DNA of 64,000 nt, from assembly GCF_030323145.1 (NCBI RefSeq), contig NZ_CP100470.1, positions 1,240,001 to 1,304,000 on the forward strand. The letters are read 5' to 3'. This document shows, in pieces, positions 62,545-64,000 of this stretch. This DNA is from Mesorhizobium sp. C432A. GTDB lineage: Bacteria; Pseudomonadota; Alphaproteobacteria; Rhizobiales; Rhizobiaceae. A program made the position numbers and the translations under genes. The notes below the pieces were generated by a model. That model ran no database searches and was not told the DNA's origin. It saw nothing but the letters and a program-made list of their open reading frames with translations. Numbering within the stretch: the stretch's first letter is position 1; every line of letters starts with the position of its first letter.

Positions 62545-64000
62545 TCACTTCTTCTTGCTGAGGCCGGGCAGACCACCGCCGCCAAGGCCGGGAAGCTTCA
62601 TGCCGCCGGGCAGACCGGGCAGGCCACCGCCGCTCGGGGCGGGCAGGCCCTTCATGCCGCCAAGGCCGGGCATCTGCTTCTGCAAGGCTTCGAGCTGCTT
62701 GGGATCCATCTTGGATAGGTCGGGCATGCCGCCACCCATCATGCCGCCGGGGCCACCCGGCATCATGCCGCCGAGGCCCATCTTGGAGGCAAGGCCGCCC
62801 ATCATGCCGCGCATCAGGCCGCCGCCTTTGCCCTTGCCGCCCATCGCCTTCATCATGTCGGCCATGCCGCGATGCATTTTCAAGAGCTTGTTGATCTCGG
62901 CCGCATCCGTGCCTGAGCCGGCGGCGATGCGCTTCTTGCGCGAATGTTTCAGCATGTCCGGATTGGCGCGCTCGGCCTTGGTCATCGACGAGATGATGGC
63001 GAGCTGGCGGCCGAACATCTTGTCGTCGAGGCCGGCGGCGGCCATCTGGTCCTTCATTTTGCCCATGCCGGGCATCATGCCCATGATGCCGCCCATGCCG
63101 CCCATTTTCGACATTTGCTGAAGCTGGCCGGCAAGGTCGTTCAGGTCGAACTTGCCCGACTGCATCTTCTTGGCCATCGCCGCCGCCTGCTCGGCGTCGA
63201 TGTGTTCGGCGGCCTTTTCGACCAGCGAGACGATGTCGCCCATGCCGAGGATGCGGTCTGCAATACGCTTGGGGTGGAATTCCTCCAGCCCGTCCATCTT
63301 TTCGCCGGTGCCGATCAGCTTGATCGGCTTGCCGGTGACGGCGCGCATCGAAAGCGCGGCACCGCCACGGCCGTCGCCGTCCATGCGAGTCAGCACCAGG
63401 CCGGTGATGCCGACGCGCTCATCGAAGCTTTTGGCAAGGTTGACGGCGTCCTGGCCGGTCAGCGAATCCGCGACCAGCAGGATTTCGTGCGGGCTCGACA
63501 TCTTCTTGATGTCGGCCATCTCCACCATCAGCGGCTCATCGATATGGGTGCGGCCGGCGGTGTCGAGGATGACGACGTCATGACCGCCGAGCTTGGCTGC
63601 TTGGACGGCGCGCCTGGCGATGTCGACCGGGTTCTGGCCGGCAATGACAGGCAGCGTCGCGACTTTGACCTGCTCGCCGAGCTGGCGCAGCTGCTCTTGT
63701 GCCGCGGGCCGCCGCGTGTCGAGCGAGGCCATCAGAACCTTCTTGTTCTGGCGCTCGGTCAGGCGCTTGGCGATCTTGGCGGAGGTCGTCGTCTTGCCGG
63801 AGCCCTGCAGGCCGACCATCATGATGACGACCGGCGCCGGCGCATTGAGGTCGATGGCGACGCCCTCGGCGCCGAGCATGTCGACCAACTCGTCATGGAC
63901 GATCTTGACGACCATCTGTCCGGGCTTGATCGACTTGACGACAGCCGCGCCGACGGCCTTCTCGCGCACCTTGTCGGTGAAGGAACGCACCACTTCCAGC
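62545..64000 (-). CDS. ffh: Signal recognition particle protein Ffh, N-terminus missing
   Basis: The SRP54 GTPase, truncated on the left of its protein by the window edge (about 40 residues are missing). GTPase motifs are GLQGSGKTTTSAKIA (G1), DTRRPAAQEQLRQLGEQ (G2), VILDTAGR (G3) and TRMDGDGRGGAALSM (G4). The methionine-rich M domain (GMADMMKAMGGKGKGG to GGMMPGGPGG) binds 4.5S RNA and signal peptides, with a Gly/Pro-rich tail ending LPGLSKKK. It targets membrane proteins co-translationally. Confidence 0.97.
   Translation of the reverse strand, partial: LEVVRSFTDKVREKAVGAAVVKSIKPGQMVVKIVHDELVDMLGAEGVAIDLNAPAPVVIMMVGLQGSGKTTTSAKIAKRLTERQNKKVLMASLDTRRPAAQEQLRQLGEQVKVATLPVIAGQNPVDIARRAVQAAKLGGHDVVILDTAGRTHIDEPLMVEMADIKKMSSPHEILLVADSLTGQDAVNLAKSFDERVGITGLVLTRMDGDGRGGAALSMRAVTGKPIKLIGTGEKMDGLEEFHPKRIADRILGMGDIVSLVEKAAEHIDAEQAAAMAKKMQSGKFDLNDLAGQLQQMSKMGGMGGIMGMMPGMGKMKDQMAAAGLDDKMFGRQLAIISSMTKAERANPDMLKHSRKKRIAAGSGTDAAEINKLLKMHRGMADMMKAMGGKGKGGGLMRGMMGGLASKMGLGGMMPGGPGGMMGGGMPDLSKMDPKQLEALQKQMPGLGGMKGLPAPSGGGLPGLPGGMKLPGLGGGGLPGLSKKK

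Overview
The window looks like chromosomal DNA of a rhizobial alphaproteobacterium, most likely Mesorhizobium or a close relative. Supporting signs are high GC content, the imuA-imuB-dnaE2 cassette with an alphaproteobacterial LexA box, the ffh / chorismate mutase / rpsP run, the leuD-leuB-asd neighbourhood, and several families of palindromic intergenic repeats of the kind seen in rhizobia. The genus is inferred from gene content and not from any search.

Region 1 (about 0-17.6 kb) looks like an accessory signalling and envelope block. It holds an ABC-exporter-like protein whose ATPase motifs have decayed and whose nucleotide-binding domain carries a long insertion, a small cyclic-nucleotide-binding protein, an RNase Z-like metallo-hydrolase, a deacetylase and glycosyltransferase pair, a DUF3095 protein (a cyclase-related fold), a class III nucleotidyl cyclase, a complete peptide-type ABC importer (fused ATPase, Tat-exported binding protein, two permeases), a small SAM methyltransferase, and a second cyclase with a zinc ribbon. 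Region 2 (17.6-29.1 kb) has a membrane protein, a GNAT enzyme coupled to an unknown 457-residue protein, two more multidomain cyclases (one with TolB-like and TPR parts, one with zinc ribbons, an AAA ATPase and TPRs), a peroxiredoxin-like protein and a frameshifted methyltransferase-deacetylase fusion. Five cyclase-type proteins therefore lie within about 20 kb, next to a plausible cyclic-nucleotide receptor.

Region 3 (29-47 kb) holds tRNA-Gly, a ProX-type deacylase, a CnoX/Lon-domain/UPF0434 group, the SOS mutagenesis cassette, a zincin, a CitE-like lyase, a DUF4173 membrane protein with a two-component system, and an FAD oxidoreductase. Region 4 (47-64 kb) is mostly housekeeping: leuD, leuB, asd, a DEAD-box helicase, a MarR-controlled gene pair with a visible palindromic operator, an intact IS256-family insertion with 9-bp target duplications, a frameshifted GNAT gene, DoxX and SRPBCC proteins, and the ffh - chorismate mutase - rpsP operon closed by a strong terminator. 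ffh runs off the right end and an unidentified gene runs off the left end.

The most unusual items are the ATPase-dead ABC protein and its cyclic-nucleotide neighbourhood, the 221-bp out-of-frame overlap of imuA and imuB, a possible attenuator before asd, the two frameshifts, and the mosaic palindromic repeats. Start codons were chosen from visible ribosome binding sites and family N-termini; uncertain ones are marked.
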